Assembly: GCA_900120415.1 (NCBI GenBank)
Contig: FQLW01000005.1
Span: 620,001 to 684,000, forward strand
Origin: Urmitella timonensis
Lineage (GTDB): Bacteria; Actinomycetota; Actinomycetes; Actinomycetales; Actinomycetaceae
DNA length: 64,000 bases
Direction: 5' to 3'
Under the pieces are notes generated by a model. It was not told the DNA's origin. It made no database searches and worked only from the letters and a program-made list of their open reading frames with translations. The position numbers were made by a program, and so were the translations under genes. How positions within the stretch are numbered: the stretch's first letter is position 1; every line of letters begins with the position of its first letter. Shown piece by piece: positions 55,755-63,807 of this stretch.

Positions 55755-55918
55755 CTGATACAGGTAAATTCTGGTAATAACGTTTCTGCCATCTACCCTC
55801 TACTTTTGGGTATTAACCCAAGTTTTTATCATTATCTCACCCACGAGGAAATAGCGGGCACTATGATAAAACACAAAGCCCAGAAGGTAAAACCAGGTCT
55901 CCCATCTTGACTTAAAGG

Positions 55919-55949
55919 GAGTCTAGCGGACGCAAGCACTGCTAGGCTC
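55919..55949 (+). terminator. Possible terminator of the bacteriocin-like cassette
   Basis: GAGTCTAGC pairs with GCTAGGCTC (one G-T pair) with a 13-base loop, followed by TCTTCTCATTTCTTTT. It lies about 165 bases after the small membrane gene. Confidence 0.5.
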
Positions 55950-55954
55950 TCTTC

Positions 55955-56304
55955 TCATTTCTTTTCCGGTCTACGAGCCATTATCGCGCTAACCTGGGAG
56001 ATACCCGTTAGCCAATCTGCCACCACAGGGTTGATAGAAGCGACAAGATCGAAAGCTTCTTGAATCTGGGTTTTCACGTCCACGTTTAGCAATAGTTCGA
56101 CATGGGATACCCGACTTCGTAGCCGGTGTAGATTGGCAAAACAACTTCTGTGTTTCCGAGGACGGTTTGCACGGCTGCCGTTAATTCACCATGCCATCGG
56201 TACAGGTTTAGAGCCGCCTTGCGATTACCGTTACAGCGCTCCAGGTAAGGATTCATGCGGGCAGTAGAAAGCGCCTCGATAACCATTTGGCGCCAATCTT
56301 CCAT
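55955..56304 (-). pseudogene. Remnant of an Abi-family protein gene
   Basis: The N-terminal fragment reads STARMNPYLERCNGNRKAAL, then NLYRWHGELTAAVQTVLGNTEVVL, the usual start of actinobacterial Abi-like proteins. It then enters a short out-of-family tail and a stop at 56086. A second frame downstream reads SINPVVADWLTGIS and MARRPEKK, matching the C-terminal end of the same family. The central RNxxxH-containing part is missing. An internal deletion plus frameshift is the simplest reading. Confidence 0.65.
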
Positions 56305-56352
56305 GTCTCCGATTATCCCATGAGCCAACACATGTTGGAATGAGGTGAACAC

Positions 56353-56714
56353 ACTTTGGCTGATTCATCTTTGGTTTGAAGATTGTCCCAGAGGGCGAAC
56401 GGAAGTTTAAGCGAACCGCCCAAGCGGGGACAAAGACGTCGGATTTGATAAGAGCCCAGGGGCTAATGCCCGAACCCAGCGCCCTACCTACCCCTGTTTA
56501 CCAGGAGGGTTCTTGTATTCGGCGTCTGTTTGAAGCACATTAGAGGGGGCGGCTATCTTGGTTATGCTAATGGCTGGGATCGCACTACTGAAGGGAATCC
56601 TGTGAATCATGCAAACTACGCGTTTATTTTTACAGAAAATTAACCCAAAACTGGCATCCAGAGTAAATGAGCATAGCCCCGGACTAGTTTCAGATCTAGT
56701 TTTTAACGGGTTTA
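56353..56714. other. Region without a supported gene
   Basis: Between the Abi remnant and the next gene. One minus-strand frame (56488-56739) ends with a plausible protein C-terminus (DAEYKNPPGKQG), but the upstream part looks random. It may be a decayed gene; nothing firmer can be said. Confidence 0.35.
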
Positions 56715-57254
56715 GTGAACGAATTATTACCCCTAGCAACCGACCATGGAGAGACCACTTGGACAGAGCTAGCCTCTAAACACAAAATTTCTGTCCCTAG
56801 TCATTACTGGACTCGAAAAACATTCCAAAATTGTGGTGCTGAAGGTATTTACTATCCAGAAGGAGAGATTCCTGATAGAGAATATGCCTCTAAGCTAGCA
56901 GCTGCACTATCAAATTCTTCTGAAAGTTCTTCTTGGACTGGAATTTTTTGGGACGGATATGCTGAACAGCAATGTCGAGCAAATATTATCGGTCCAGAAG
57001 AATCTTCATTCCTTAGGCCCGAACCATATTCCATGATTCAGCTTCCGACAGGGCAATTGGAAGCTTTATTGCAAGCACGTTTACCTTCAATACTTTTTGA
57101 TGACTCGGTTTCGTGTGTAGTGACTCAACCAATCTACGGAGATCGACTTTACGTTTCGTGCGAGGACAGACTGTCTACAGTTTTGGCCTCTGAGCTAGGT
57201 GACGTTTTCCCTGTTTCACCGGCTGACCCCATGCCAGATTATCTGCCCTATTAA
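56715..57254 (+). CDS. Hypothetical cytosolic protein
   Basis: 179 residues, acidic, with no signal peptide or membrane segment. The ATG-equivalent start gives NELLPLATDHGETTWTELAS; cysteine and tryptophan are present, and the C-terminus is PMPDYLPY. I recognise no family. The AT-rich composition and position between a pseudogene and prophage genes suggest an acquired cargo gene. Confidence 0.55.
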   Translation: MNELLPLATDHGETTWTELASKHKISVPSHYWTRKTFQNCGAEGIYYPEGEIPDREYASKLAAALSNSSESSSWTGIFWDGYAEQQCRANIIGPEESSFLRPEPYSMIQLPTGQLEALLQARLPSILFDDSVSCVVTQPIYGDRLYVSCEDRLSTVLASELGDVFPVSPADPMPDYLPY

Positions 57255-57382
57255 CCTATCGGTGTAGTCTCAGCCAGCTCGTATTTTCAAGTCCATATCA
57301 AATCGTTTTATTTAATGTCGATGAGAACCTGACCAGTCACCTTGTAATATCTCATTCTCAGCTTCTGCAAGGTTAACCAGTC

Positions 57383-57697
57383 ATGCTAGCCAATCAACGC
57401 TTTTACTGCTTAGAGTCGGAAACCTCACTCTCGGAAGCTATGCGCGACACTTTTTCCTCAAGCGAAAGCAATCGTATTAAACGATTCTATCGCGACCGCT
57501 TTGGAGCCAGTGCAGATAATCTTGTTTCAGCTTTTCAAGGACTGGCTAACGGTATCGATATCTGGGTATTCGAAGACTTCAGTTACGGCAAGCAAAAACT
57601 TCTGAGCGCGTCAGGAGCAGACAAGCTTCCAACTAAGAACGAAGCCGCTACTCTCGCAAGAGGATATGCTGCATTCCTTGCCAATCCTCACAGGTAG
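57383..57697 (+). CDS. Hypothetical protein
   Basis: 104 residues beginning MLANQRFYCLES and containing RIKRFYRDRFGASADNLVSA. It is hydrophilic with an even mix of charges and no membrane segment. No family recognised. It stands about 130 bases after the preceding hypothetical gene on the same strand and might share its transcript. Confidence 0.5.
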   Translation: MLANQRFYCLESETSLSEAMRDTFSSSESNRIKRFYRDRFGASADNLVSAFQGLANGIDIWVFEDFSYGKQKLLSASGADKLPTKNEAATLARGYAAFLANPHR

Positions 57698-57750
57698 ACA
57701 ACAAGCGAACCATTATCCCTCACTGAACGAGTACACGTTCCCGTACTCGC

Positions 57751-58065
57751 TCACTGAGGGATGCCACTGACATCCACAAGTAGAAACACTAATGCAGCTA
57801 CAGCTGATAGCACGATGAGAGACGTCACCAGCGCGACAAAGACTCTGACGATTATGGATTGAGATCGCACTGTGGGCAAAGTGTTATTAATTAAAATCAA
57901 ACAGTTAATGAGCCCCACTAAACCCCAGCAGACTAACCCTATAACTGTTGACCACACCATTCTGTCAACCCAGATATGTGATGAAAAGGTAACTTGATAG
58001 GGATATTTCTGAAAAACAGCGACTGGAAAGTCGCTAAACCAACCGCCCGCTGCTGGTAGTAACAA
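57751..58065 (-). CDS. Small membrane protein of unknown function
   Basis: 104 residues from a TTG start, with hydrophobic segments near 38-58 and 70-95. The same frame continues upstream to 58126 without a stop and encodes a convincing first helix (RVLWWIGLVLLLPAAGGW) that the TTG start would cut. No ATG, GTG or TTG was found at its beginning, so the 5' end may be altered or a rare start used. Confidence 0.45.
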   Translation of the reverse strand: MLLPAAGGWFSDFPVAVFQKYPYQVTFSSHIWVDRMVWSTVIGLVCWGLVGLINCLILINNTLPTVRSQSIIVRVFVALVTSLIVLSAVAALVFLLVDVSGIPQ

Positions 58066-58181
58066 TACGAGACCAATCCACCACAGAACACGCTTAACTA
58101 CAACAAGCCTATCCTTTGTTTTTAGCTACAGCATACCTCTCATCATCGCATAGAAAAATTTGCACAAACATAGGAACGCGA

Positions 58182-58763
58182 GTGAAGCCGATAGCAAAAG
58201 ACGGAACCAATCGCGGTGGGCGCCGCGTGAGGGCTGGTGCGAAACCCGACCCGCTGGGTGAGAAACTCGCTAAGGGTCTGATTGCGACTCGCCTGGAAGA
58301 TCCGCTAGCTAGCCCTTTTGATTTCGAGGGCGCCGATGTTGGTGATGGCGCGGTGCTTGCTGGTGAAGTGATGCCAGAGCCTTCTGAGTATCTGTCGGAG
58401 GTTCAGCGCGATGGCAAACCGCTGGGTGCTGATTTGGTGTATCGGGAGACGTGACGCTGGCTTGATGAGCGTGGCTGCACGAGGTTTGTTTCTAAGCGTC
58501 TGATTGAGGCCTACGCCCAGGCGTTCGCCCGCTATGTGCAGTGTGAGCAGGCGATCTCCAAGTTCGGTTTGCTCGGCAAGCACCCAACTACCGGGGCTGC
58601 TATCGCTTCCCCGTTTGTTGCGATGAGCCAGTCTTTTGGCAAGCAGGCAAACGTGTATTGGTATGAGATTTTTGAGATTGTGCGGGCGAACTGCACTAGT
58701 GACTATTCGGGTGCGGCCCCGGGTGATGAGGTTATGGAGCAGTTGTTGAAAGCACGCTCGTAG
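58182..58763 (+). pseudogene. P27-type phage terminase small subunit, interrupted by TGA
   Basis: A GTG-initiated frame reads KPIAKDGTNRGGRRVRAGAK and PDPLGEKLAKGL, typical of P27-family terminase small subunits. The frame continues to ADLVYRET, meets TGA at 58452-58454, and resumes without shift as RWLDERGC and then LIEAYAQAFARYVQCEQAIS to a TAG at 58763. A Trp (TGG) in place of the TGA would restore a 193-residue family protein. The large terminase subunit is not in the window. Confidence 0.8.
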
Positions 58764-58787
58764 ATGCGTCCTAGTTGTTTCCCGGGG

Positions 58788-59006
58788 TTATTTTGAGCGT
58801 TTTGTTTCGGTCAAGCCTGCCCCTAGCGCGATCCCAACTCCTGTGCCAATAGTTATCGCTAAGGCATTATCGTCCATAATGAACCGAAAGATTATGGCGG
58901 TCATTATCCCGGCGATCATTCCATAGGCCACGGCTTTACCATTGCCGCCGGAAGGTTCTGGCGGATTAGGTTTACTCGTTTCGTCTTGCACGTATTCCAG
59001 TATCAC
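58788..59006 (-). CDS. Small membrane protein
   Basis: Up to 72 residues from a GTG start, with a proline-rich hydrophilic N-terminus and two glycine-rich hydrophobic segments (AVAYGMIAGIMTAIIFRFIM and ITIGTGVGIALGAGL), ending ETKRSK. It is transcribed against the phage genes around it. No family recognised; the start is uncertain. Confidence 0.45.
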   Translation of the reverse strand: MILEYVQDETSKPNPPEPSGGNGKAVAYGMIAGIMTAIIFRFIMDDNALAITIGTGVGIALGAGLTETKRSK

Positions 59007-59036
59007 ACATGATTCGGGTTCGCCTGTCTATCTTTG

Positions 59037-59072
59037 CTCCCCACTCTTCGTTGGACATGGTGGGGAGTTTTT
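59037..59072 (+). terminator. Rho-independent terminator upstream of metK
   Basis: CTCCCCAC pairs perfectly with GTGGGGAG around a 15-base loop and is followed by TTTTTGTTTCTTTTG. It would end transcription entering from the terminase side, 36 bases before the metK start. Confidence 0.75.
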
Positions 59073-59107
59073 GTTTCTTTTGATTTTTCTACTGAAAGGG
59101 CATTCCT

Positions 59108-60298
59108 ATGACTATGGTTCTAAGCGCTGAAGCAGTGTGTATCGGTCACCCCGATAAACTGTGCGATTTAATTGCTGATCAGATTCTCGACGAAATTCTC
59201 TACGCTGATCGCAACGCTCGCGTCGCTGTAGAGGTCATGGCTACTGGGCGACGGATTATTGTCACTGGTGAAATCAGCACTAATGCTCGTGTGGACTTGC
59301 GTGATTGCGTACGAACTGCACTTACTGCAGCTGGCTATAAGCCGTGGCGATTTTTGGTGTACGTGTGGGTGCGGCGTCAATCTAGCGATATTAACGACGG
59401 GGTGAGCACATCTTTAGAGGCTCGCCATGGCGATGAGTCTGCTTATTGTCTTCAGGGTGCTGGTGATCAAGGCACGGTCTATGGTTATGCCTGCACTGAT
59501 ACTCCTGAGCGTTTACCGTTGCCTCTTGTTTTAGCCCACGAGATTTGTAAGCGGCTAGATGACGCGCGCAAGCAAGGAACCATTACTGGGATCCTTTCGG
59601 ATGGTAAAGCACAAGTTTCGGTGCGCTACGACGAGGTAGGCAAACCGCTATCTATCGAAACCGTTGTGGTTTCCGTCCAGCACGATAAATTCAAGGATTT
59701 CGAGGTGTTGCGTCGTGAAATAACTTCACTGATTGTTGGCCCAGCATGCCAGCGGTATCTACCGGTAGATGAGGACACGGTTGTGTTGGTGAACCCGTCC
59801 GGGCGGTTCGTTAAGGGCGGCCCTAAAGCTGACACCGGCCTCACTGGTCGAAAACTTATGGTTGACACCTATGGCGGACTGGCCGGACATGGTGGTGGAG
59901 CTTTTTCCGGTAAAGATGCTTCTAAGGTTGACCGCTCGGGTGCTTATATGGCGCGGCTGATCGCCAAGACGGTGGTGGATGCGGATCTTGCACCCAGGTG
60001 CCAGGTGGCGATTAGTTACGCGATCGGGAAAGCCGACCCGGTTGCTTTCAGTGTGGACACGCTCGGCACCGGCCAATACAGCGACCAGATTCTCACAGCT
60101 GCGGCTCGAGATGTGTTCAATCTTCGGCCAGCAGCGATCATCGAACAGTTTGGGCTGCGAGCACCTGGCTATGTGCGCTATTCGACGTATGGGCATTTCG
60201 GGGATTACACACGCAAATGGGAAGACACCTGGACTACTCGGCGCGAGCTTATAAAGGCGGTGAAAAACCATGCGCATCAAGCAAATAGCGCTAACTGA
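59108..60298 (+). CDS. metK: Phage-type S-adenosylmethionine synthetase
   Basis: 396 residues with the complete MetK fold: GHPDKLCDLIADQILDEI, the ATP-loop GAGDQGTVYGYA and the P-loop-like GGGAFSGKDASKVDRSGAYM. It makes SAM from methionine and ATP. It stands at the head of two DNA methyltransferase genes and overlaps the first by 29 bases, so it probably supplies methyl donor for phage DNA modification. It is divergent in detail from chromosomal MetK (VRRQSSDINDGV instead of the usual SPDIAQGV). Confidence 0.92.
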   Translation: MTMVLSAEAVCIGHPDKLCDLIADQILDEILYADRNARVAVEVMATGRRIIVTGEISTNARVDLRDCVRTALTAAGYKPWRFLVYVWVRRQSSDINDGVSTSLEARHGDESAYCLQGAGDQGTVYGYACTDTPERLPLPLVLAHEICKRLDDARKQGTITGILSDGKAQVSVRYDEVGKPLSIETVVVSVQHDKFKDFEVLRREITSLIVGPACQRYLPVDEDTVVLVNPSGRFVKGGPKADTGLTGRKLMVDTYGGLAGHGGGAFSGKDASKVDRSGAYMARLIAKTVVDADLAPRCQVAISYAIGKADPVAFSVDTLGTGQYSDQILTAAARDVFNLRPAAIIEQFGLRAPGYVRYSTYGHFGDYTRKWEDTWTTRRELIKAVKNHAHQANSAN

Positions 60299-61526
60299 TC
60301 TGGCCCCAGCTGACTACAACCCCCGCAAAGACCTTAAGCCCGGCGACCCCGATTACGAGAAGCTCAAGCGGTCGCTGACGGAGTTTGGGTATGTGGAGCC
60401 AGTCATCTGGAACAAAACCACCGGAAATATTGTGGGTGGGCATCAGCGTCTGAAAGTACTCGCTGATCTGGGCTATAAAACCGTGGACTGCGTGGTCGTT
60501 GAGCTAGACGAAACCCGCGAAAAAGCGCTCAACGTTGCGCTAAACAAGATCAGTGGCGATTGGGATGAATCCAAACTCGCCCTACTCATAGCCGACCTGG
60601 ATGCTTCCGATTTCGACGTTGAACTCACCGGTTTCGACGAATCCGAAATACAACAGTTGATAGGTTCTCTTGACGGCGACAGTATCGAGGATGACAACTT
60701 CGACCTGAACGCCGCCCTAGAAGCGGCAGCCTTTGTCGAAAAAGGCGATATCTGGAGGATTGGTAGGCATCGCCTGATGTGCGCGGACGCCACGAACCCG
60801 GCCGATGTCGAAACCTTGATGGATGGCAAACAGGCTAATCTGGTGGTCACAGACCCGCCTTACAACGTGGACTTCAAATCGAACAGCGGCCTGAAAATCG
60901 CAGGCGACAAACAAGACGCCAACACCTTCTACCAGTTCCTGCTGGCTGCATTCACCAACATGGCGGCATCCCTAGATAATGGAGGGTCAGCCTATGTTTT
61001 CCATGCCGACACTGAAGGATTGAACTTCCGTAAAGCGTTTCTTGATGCTGGCTTCTACCTGTCGGGCTGTTGTATTTGGGTCAAAGACTCCCTCGTACTT
61101 GGTCGTTCCCCATATCAGTGGCAGCACGAACCGGTACTGTATGGGTGGAAGAAAGACGGCTCTCACGCTTGGTATGCGAATCGCAAACAAACCACGGTGT
61201 GGCATTTTGCCAAGCCGAGGAAGAATTCCGATCACCCCACTTCCAAGCCACTAGACCTGTTGGCTTACCCGATTCGTAACTCCACCCAAACCAACGCAAT
61301 CATCCTCGACACTTTTGCTGGGTCTGGTTCCACGCTAATGGCTGCACAAGCCACAGACCGCACTTGCTATTGCATGGAGCTGGATGAGAAATACGCTTCC
61401 GTGATCCTGCGCCGCTATGCCGAAGCAACCGGAGACGCAGCAGGGATCACGTGTGAGCGAGGCGGCAAACAATACGCCTACCTGGATCTGGTCAAAGAAG
61501 TCGACCGTCCCAAGCAGAAAGGCTAA
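60270..61526 (+). CDS. ParB-domain DNA methyltransferase (N4/N6 type)
   Basis: 418 residues. Residues 1-110 are a ParB/Srx-like domain (LAPADYNPRKDLKPGDPDYE, NIVGGHQRLKVLADLGY). The C-terminal part is an amino-methyltransferase of the beta class: motif IV TDPPYNVDF precedes motif I DTFAGSGSTLMAA, and the KPLDLLAYPIRNST segment lies between. It methylates adenine N6 or cytosine N4; the target site is unknown. Common in prophages next to metK. Confidence 0.92.
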   Translation: MRIKQIALTDLAPADYNPRKDLKPGDPDYEKLKRSLTEFGYVEPVIWNKTTGNIVGGHQRLKVLADLGYKTVDCVVVELDETREKALNVALNKISGDWDESKLALLIADLDASDFDVELTGFDESEIQQLIGSLDGDSIEDDNFDLNAALEAAAFVEKGDIWRIGRHRLMCADATNPADVETLMDGKQANLVVTDPPYNVDFKSNSGLKIAGDKQDANTFYQFLLAAFTNMAASLDNGGSAYVFHADTEGLNFRKAFLDAGFYLSGCCIWVKDSLVLGRSPYQWQHEPVLYGWKKDGSHAWYANRKQTTVWHFAKPRKNSDHPTSKPLDLLAYPIRNSTQTNAIILDTFAGSGSTLMAAQATDRTCYCMELDEKYASVILRRYAEATGDAAGITCERGGKQYAYLDLVKEVDRPKQKG

Positions 61527-61529
61527 CCC

Positions 61530-62960
61530 TTGACACAAACTTTAAGGCTTGGCTCGCTTTTTGATGGCTCGGGAGGTTTCCCACTCGCCGCAACCAAGAT
61601 TGGTATCGAACCTGTGTGGGCAAGCGAGATTGAGCCCTTCCCGATCCTGGTCACCACAACGCGTTTGCCACAAATGCAACACCTGGGCAACATCTGCGAC
61701 ATTGACGGCAGTCAGCTAGAGCCGGTGGATGTGGTCACGTTTGGTTCTCCTTGCCAAGACCTGTCGGTGGCAGGTAAAAGGGCAGGCTTAGCTGGCGAAC
61801 GCTCCGGTCTATTCCACCAAGCTGTCAGAGTCATCAGAGAAATGAGAAAGGCAAGTCATGGTCTATATCCAAGATTCGCTGTTTGGGAAAACGTGCCCGG
61901 AGCTTTCTCCTCCAACAAAGGCAATGATTTCCACCAAGTGCTACGCGAGCTTATCGCCATCACGGACGAAAAAGCAGCAGCTAACCTACCTCGAGCTGAC
62001 AAATGGCAAAAAGCTGGAGCGGTCGTGGCAGACCAATGGAGTATTGCGTGGCGAGTATTGGACGCACAATTTTTCGGAGTACCCCAACGACGCAAAAGAA
62101 TCTACCTTATCGCAGATTTTGCAAGCGAGCGTGCCGGACACATACTCTTTGAGCCCCCGAGCAGCTCAAGGAATCTTGCGCCGGGCTGCGGTAAGGGGCA
62201 AGCCGCTACCTCCAATCTTGCACAAGGCTCTCGCCCGGCAAGCAACGAACCCGAAAAAGAATCTCTAGCAGTCCCGGTTGCGCTGGGTATGAGGGGCGGA
62301 GAACCTGGAGGTGGTAAAGGCGCTCTTATCCAAACCGATATTTCTGGCAGGCTTGGTTGTAATAACGATCAGAGGATTTTTGAGCCGATTGCTTATGGTT
62401 TCAACGCTATACATGCCAAGCGTAAAAGCCGGACTGGCAGGTACGGCTACGAAACCGAGGTCGCAAAAACTTTAGATACGAGCGGTATCTGCCCGACCTG
62501 TAATCAGGGCGGGATCGCGATAGTCGACACGGTAGTTTCGGCATCAAAGAGTGATTTCTTTTGCAAGGGCACCAACAACCTCACCGGGCCTCTACTTGCA
62601 TCGGATTTTACTGATCCGCCTATTGTCACCGCGCCACAACCTAGCGGCTATAGGGTGCGCAGGCTTACGCCCACCGAGTGCGCCCGCCTACAAGGATTCC
62701 CTGATGATTGGACACGAGATTTAGCAATCAGCGATCCTACAGATTCACAGTTGGATTACTGGTGGCAGGTCTGGGCCAGCTGGGGCAAGGTGCAAGGATT
62801 GAAGAAACCTAAAACCCGCAACCAAGTACGCTCCTGGCTCACCAATCCTGGAACCGACCGGGCGTTATACAAGCTGTGGGGAAACGGGATAGCTTTGCCG
62901 TGCGCCAAACTCGTGCTTTCCCAGATAGTCGCCGAGAGCACTAAAACTCCTGGATTTTAA
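61530..62960 (+). CDS. Phage DNA cytosine-5 methyltransferase
   Basis: 476 residues from a TTG three bases after the previous gene. Motif I LGSLFDGSGGFPLAATKIG, motif IV TFGSPCQDLSVAGKRAGL with the catalytic Cys, motif VI AVWENVPGAFSSNKG, motif VIII VLDAQFFGVPQRRKRIYLIA, and the late motif RRLTPTECARLQGFPDDW are all present. The region after motif VIII (about residues 205-260) is Ala/Gly/Pro/Ser-rich and poorly structured. A second, well-formed gene lies in another frame across that stretch and motif VI-VIII. Confidence 0.92.
   Translation: MTQTLRLGSLFDGSGGFPLAATKIGIEPVWASEIEPFPILVTTTRLPQMQHLGNICDIDGSQLEPVDVVTFGSPCQDLSVAGKRAGLAGERSGLFHQAVRVIREMRKASHGLYPRFAVWENVPGAFSSNKGNDFHQVLRELIAITDEKAAANLPRADKWQKAGAVVADQWSIAWRVLDAQFFGVPQRRKRIYLIADFASERAGHILFEPPSSSRNLAPGCGKGQAATSNLAQGSRPASNEPEKESLAVPVALGMRGGEPGGGKGALIQTDISGRLGCNNDQRIFEPIAYGFNAIHAKRKSRTGRYGYETEVAKTLDTSGICPTCNQGGIAIVDTVVSASKSDFFCKGTNNLTGPLLASDFTDPPIVTAPQPSGYRVRRLTPTECARLQGFPDDWTRDLAISDPTDSQLDYWWQVWASWGKVQGLKKPKTRNQVRSWLTNPGTDRALYKLWGNGIALPCAKLVLSQIVAESTKTPGF
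61858..62268 (+). CDS. Overprinted phage protein nested in the C5 methyltransferase gene
   Basis: 136 residues in the +1 frame relative to the methyltransferase, entirely inside it. The ATG follows GAGAAAGG by six bases. It begins VYIQDSLFGKTCPELSP and ends in SLSPRAAQGILRRAAVRGKP then LPPILHKALARQA. Both halves match, from memory, a phage protein family (SLFGKT-E at the start, LSP-GILRRA-RGK-LPP near the end). The C-terminal motif is more family-like than the linker the other frame encodes there, which supports real expression. Function is unknown. Confidence 0.65.
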   Translation: MVYIQDSLFGKTCPELSPPTKAMISTKCYASLSPSRTKKQQLTYLELTNGKKLERSWQTNGVLRGEYWTHNFSEYPNDAKESTLSQILQASVPDTYSLSPRAAQGILRRAAVRGKPLPPILHKALARQATNPKKNL

Positions 62961-62964
62961 GGCG

Positions 62965-63007
62965 AAAATGACTGGATAAGTACGCGCTCCTATGGCTGTA
63001 TGTACAT
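62965..63007 (+). promoter_or_regulatory. Duplicated promoter-like element, copy 1
   Basis: AAAATGACTGGATAAGTA, eight variable bases, then TATGGCTGTATGTACAT. The same arrangement with identical spacing recurs at 63731. It lies just upstream of a small gene cluster, so it is probably a phage promoter or operator. Confidence 0.65.
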
Positions 63008-63042
63008 GACCAAACAAAACACAAGAAAGAGAGGGTTTGGTG

Positions 63043-63258
63043 ATGATGGGACAGCTATACGCCGACTTGGAAGAAATCGAAAGCCTCGGAGTCGACCTGA
63101 CCTGTATTAATGCGGTTAAACACGCTGCTAAACAGCGCGGTTATGGGCAGGTAGAAGCCATCGTGTCCAACTTCCCACACGACTTCATGCGCCTCATCCG
63201 CACATGGATGGACGTTCAAAGCATCGAGTTTGATGGTGAGGAGGATGAGCAATGGTGA
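63043..63258 (+). CDS. Small phage protein
   Basis: 71 residues from the ATG at 63043 (GTG and ATG neighbours are possible) behind GAGAGGG. Contains LYADLEEIESLGVDLTCINA and a Trp-containing acidic C-terminus. It has no recognised domain. Its stop overlaps the next gene start by seven bases, so the two are coupled. Confidence 0.6.
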   Translation: MMGQLYADLEEIESLGVDLTCINAVKHAAKQRGYGQVEAIVSNFPHDFMRLIRTWMDVQSIEFDGEEDEQW

Positions 63259-63701
63259 ACACCAAAAAGGCTGAAAACTACGGGCTCGTAGTCACCCTGC
63301 CCGCCACGCTTGATGAGACTGAGCTGGCAAGGCTGCATGAACTTATTGCAGCCAAGAAAGACTTGATCGCTAAAGCGCTCGGCGCGAGCAAGCTCGACAT
63401 CACCACCACTAGTGAGGGGCTGAGTTTCCCGTGGTGGGATGAGCTACCCGAGTTCGAGAAGATCACAGCCTACACCGAGTTCTTAACGAAGCTGATCACC
63501 TACGCCAAACGGATCCACCGCACCGTAACCCGCAGTACAAGACAGGTAAGTAATGAGAAGTATGAACTGCGCTCCCTGCTTTACCGCATCGGACTTTCTG
63601 GTAAAGAACATAAGGAAGTACGCAAGATTTTACTTGCACCATTAAGCGGTGATTCTGCATGGAAAACCCCGCCACTAATAAACACTAACCAAGAGATGTA
63701 A
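63252..63701 (+). CDS. Phage virulence-associated-type protein
   Basis: 149 residues resembling, from memory, a prophage family often labelled virulence-related: YGLVVTLPATLDETELARLH, LIAKALGASKLDI, LSFPWWDELPEFEKITAYTEF, and NEKYELRSLLYRIGLSGKEH, then KEVRKILLAPLSGDSAW. The label carries no known mechanism. Such proteins commonly sit near metK-methyltransferase modules in prophages. Confidence 0.65.
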   Translation: MVNTKKAENYGLVVTLPATLDETELARLHELIAAKKDLIAKALGASKLDITTTSEGLSFPWWDELPEFEKITAYTEFLTKLITYAKRIHRTVTRSTRQVSNEKYELRSLLYRIGLSGKEHKEVRKILLAPLSGDSAWKTPPLINTNQEM

Positions 63702-63730
63702 ACCACTATTTATTAGGCAAAATAGGCGGC

Positions 63731-63773
63731 AAAATGACTGGATAAGTAGCGAAGTCTATGGCTGTATATACAT
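63731..63773 (+). promoter_or_regulatory. Duplicated promoter-like element, copy 2
   Basis: Identical 18-base and nearly identical 17-base blocks (TATGGCTGTATATACAT, one difference) at the same eight-base spacing as copy 1. It precedes the gene at 63808. Confidence 0.65.
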
Positions 63774-63807
63774 ACCGAAACGGTACACAACACATAAGGA
63801 AACAGCC

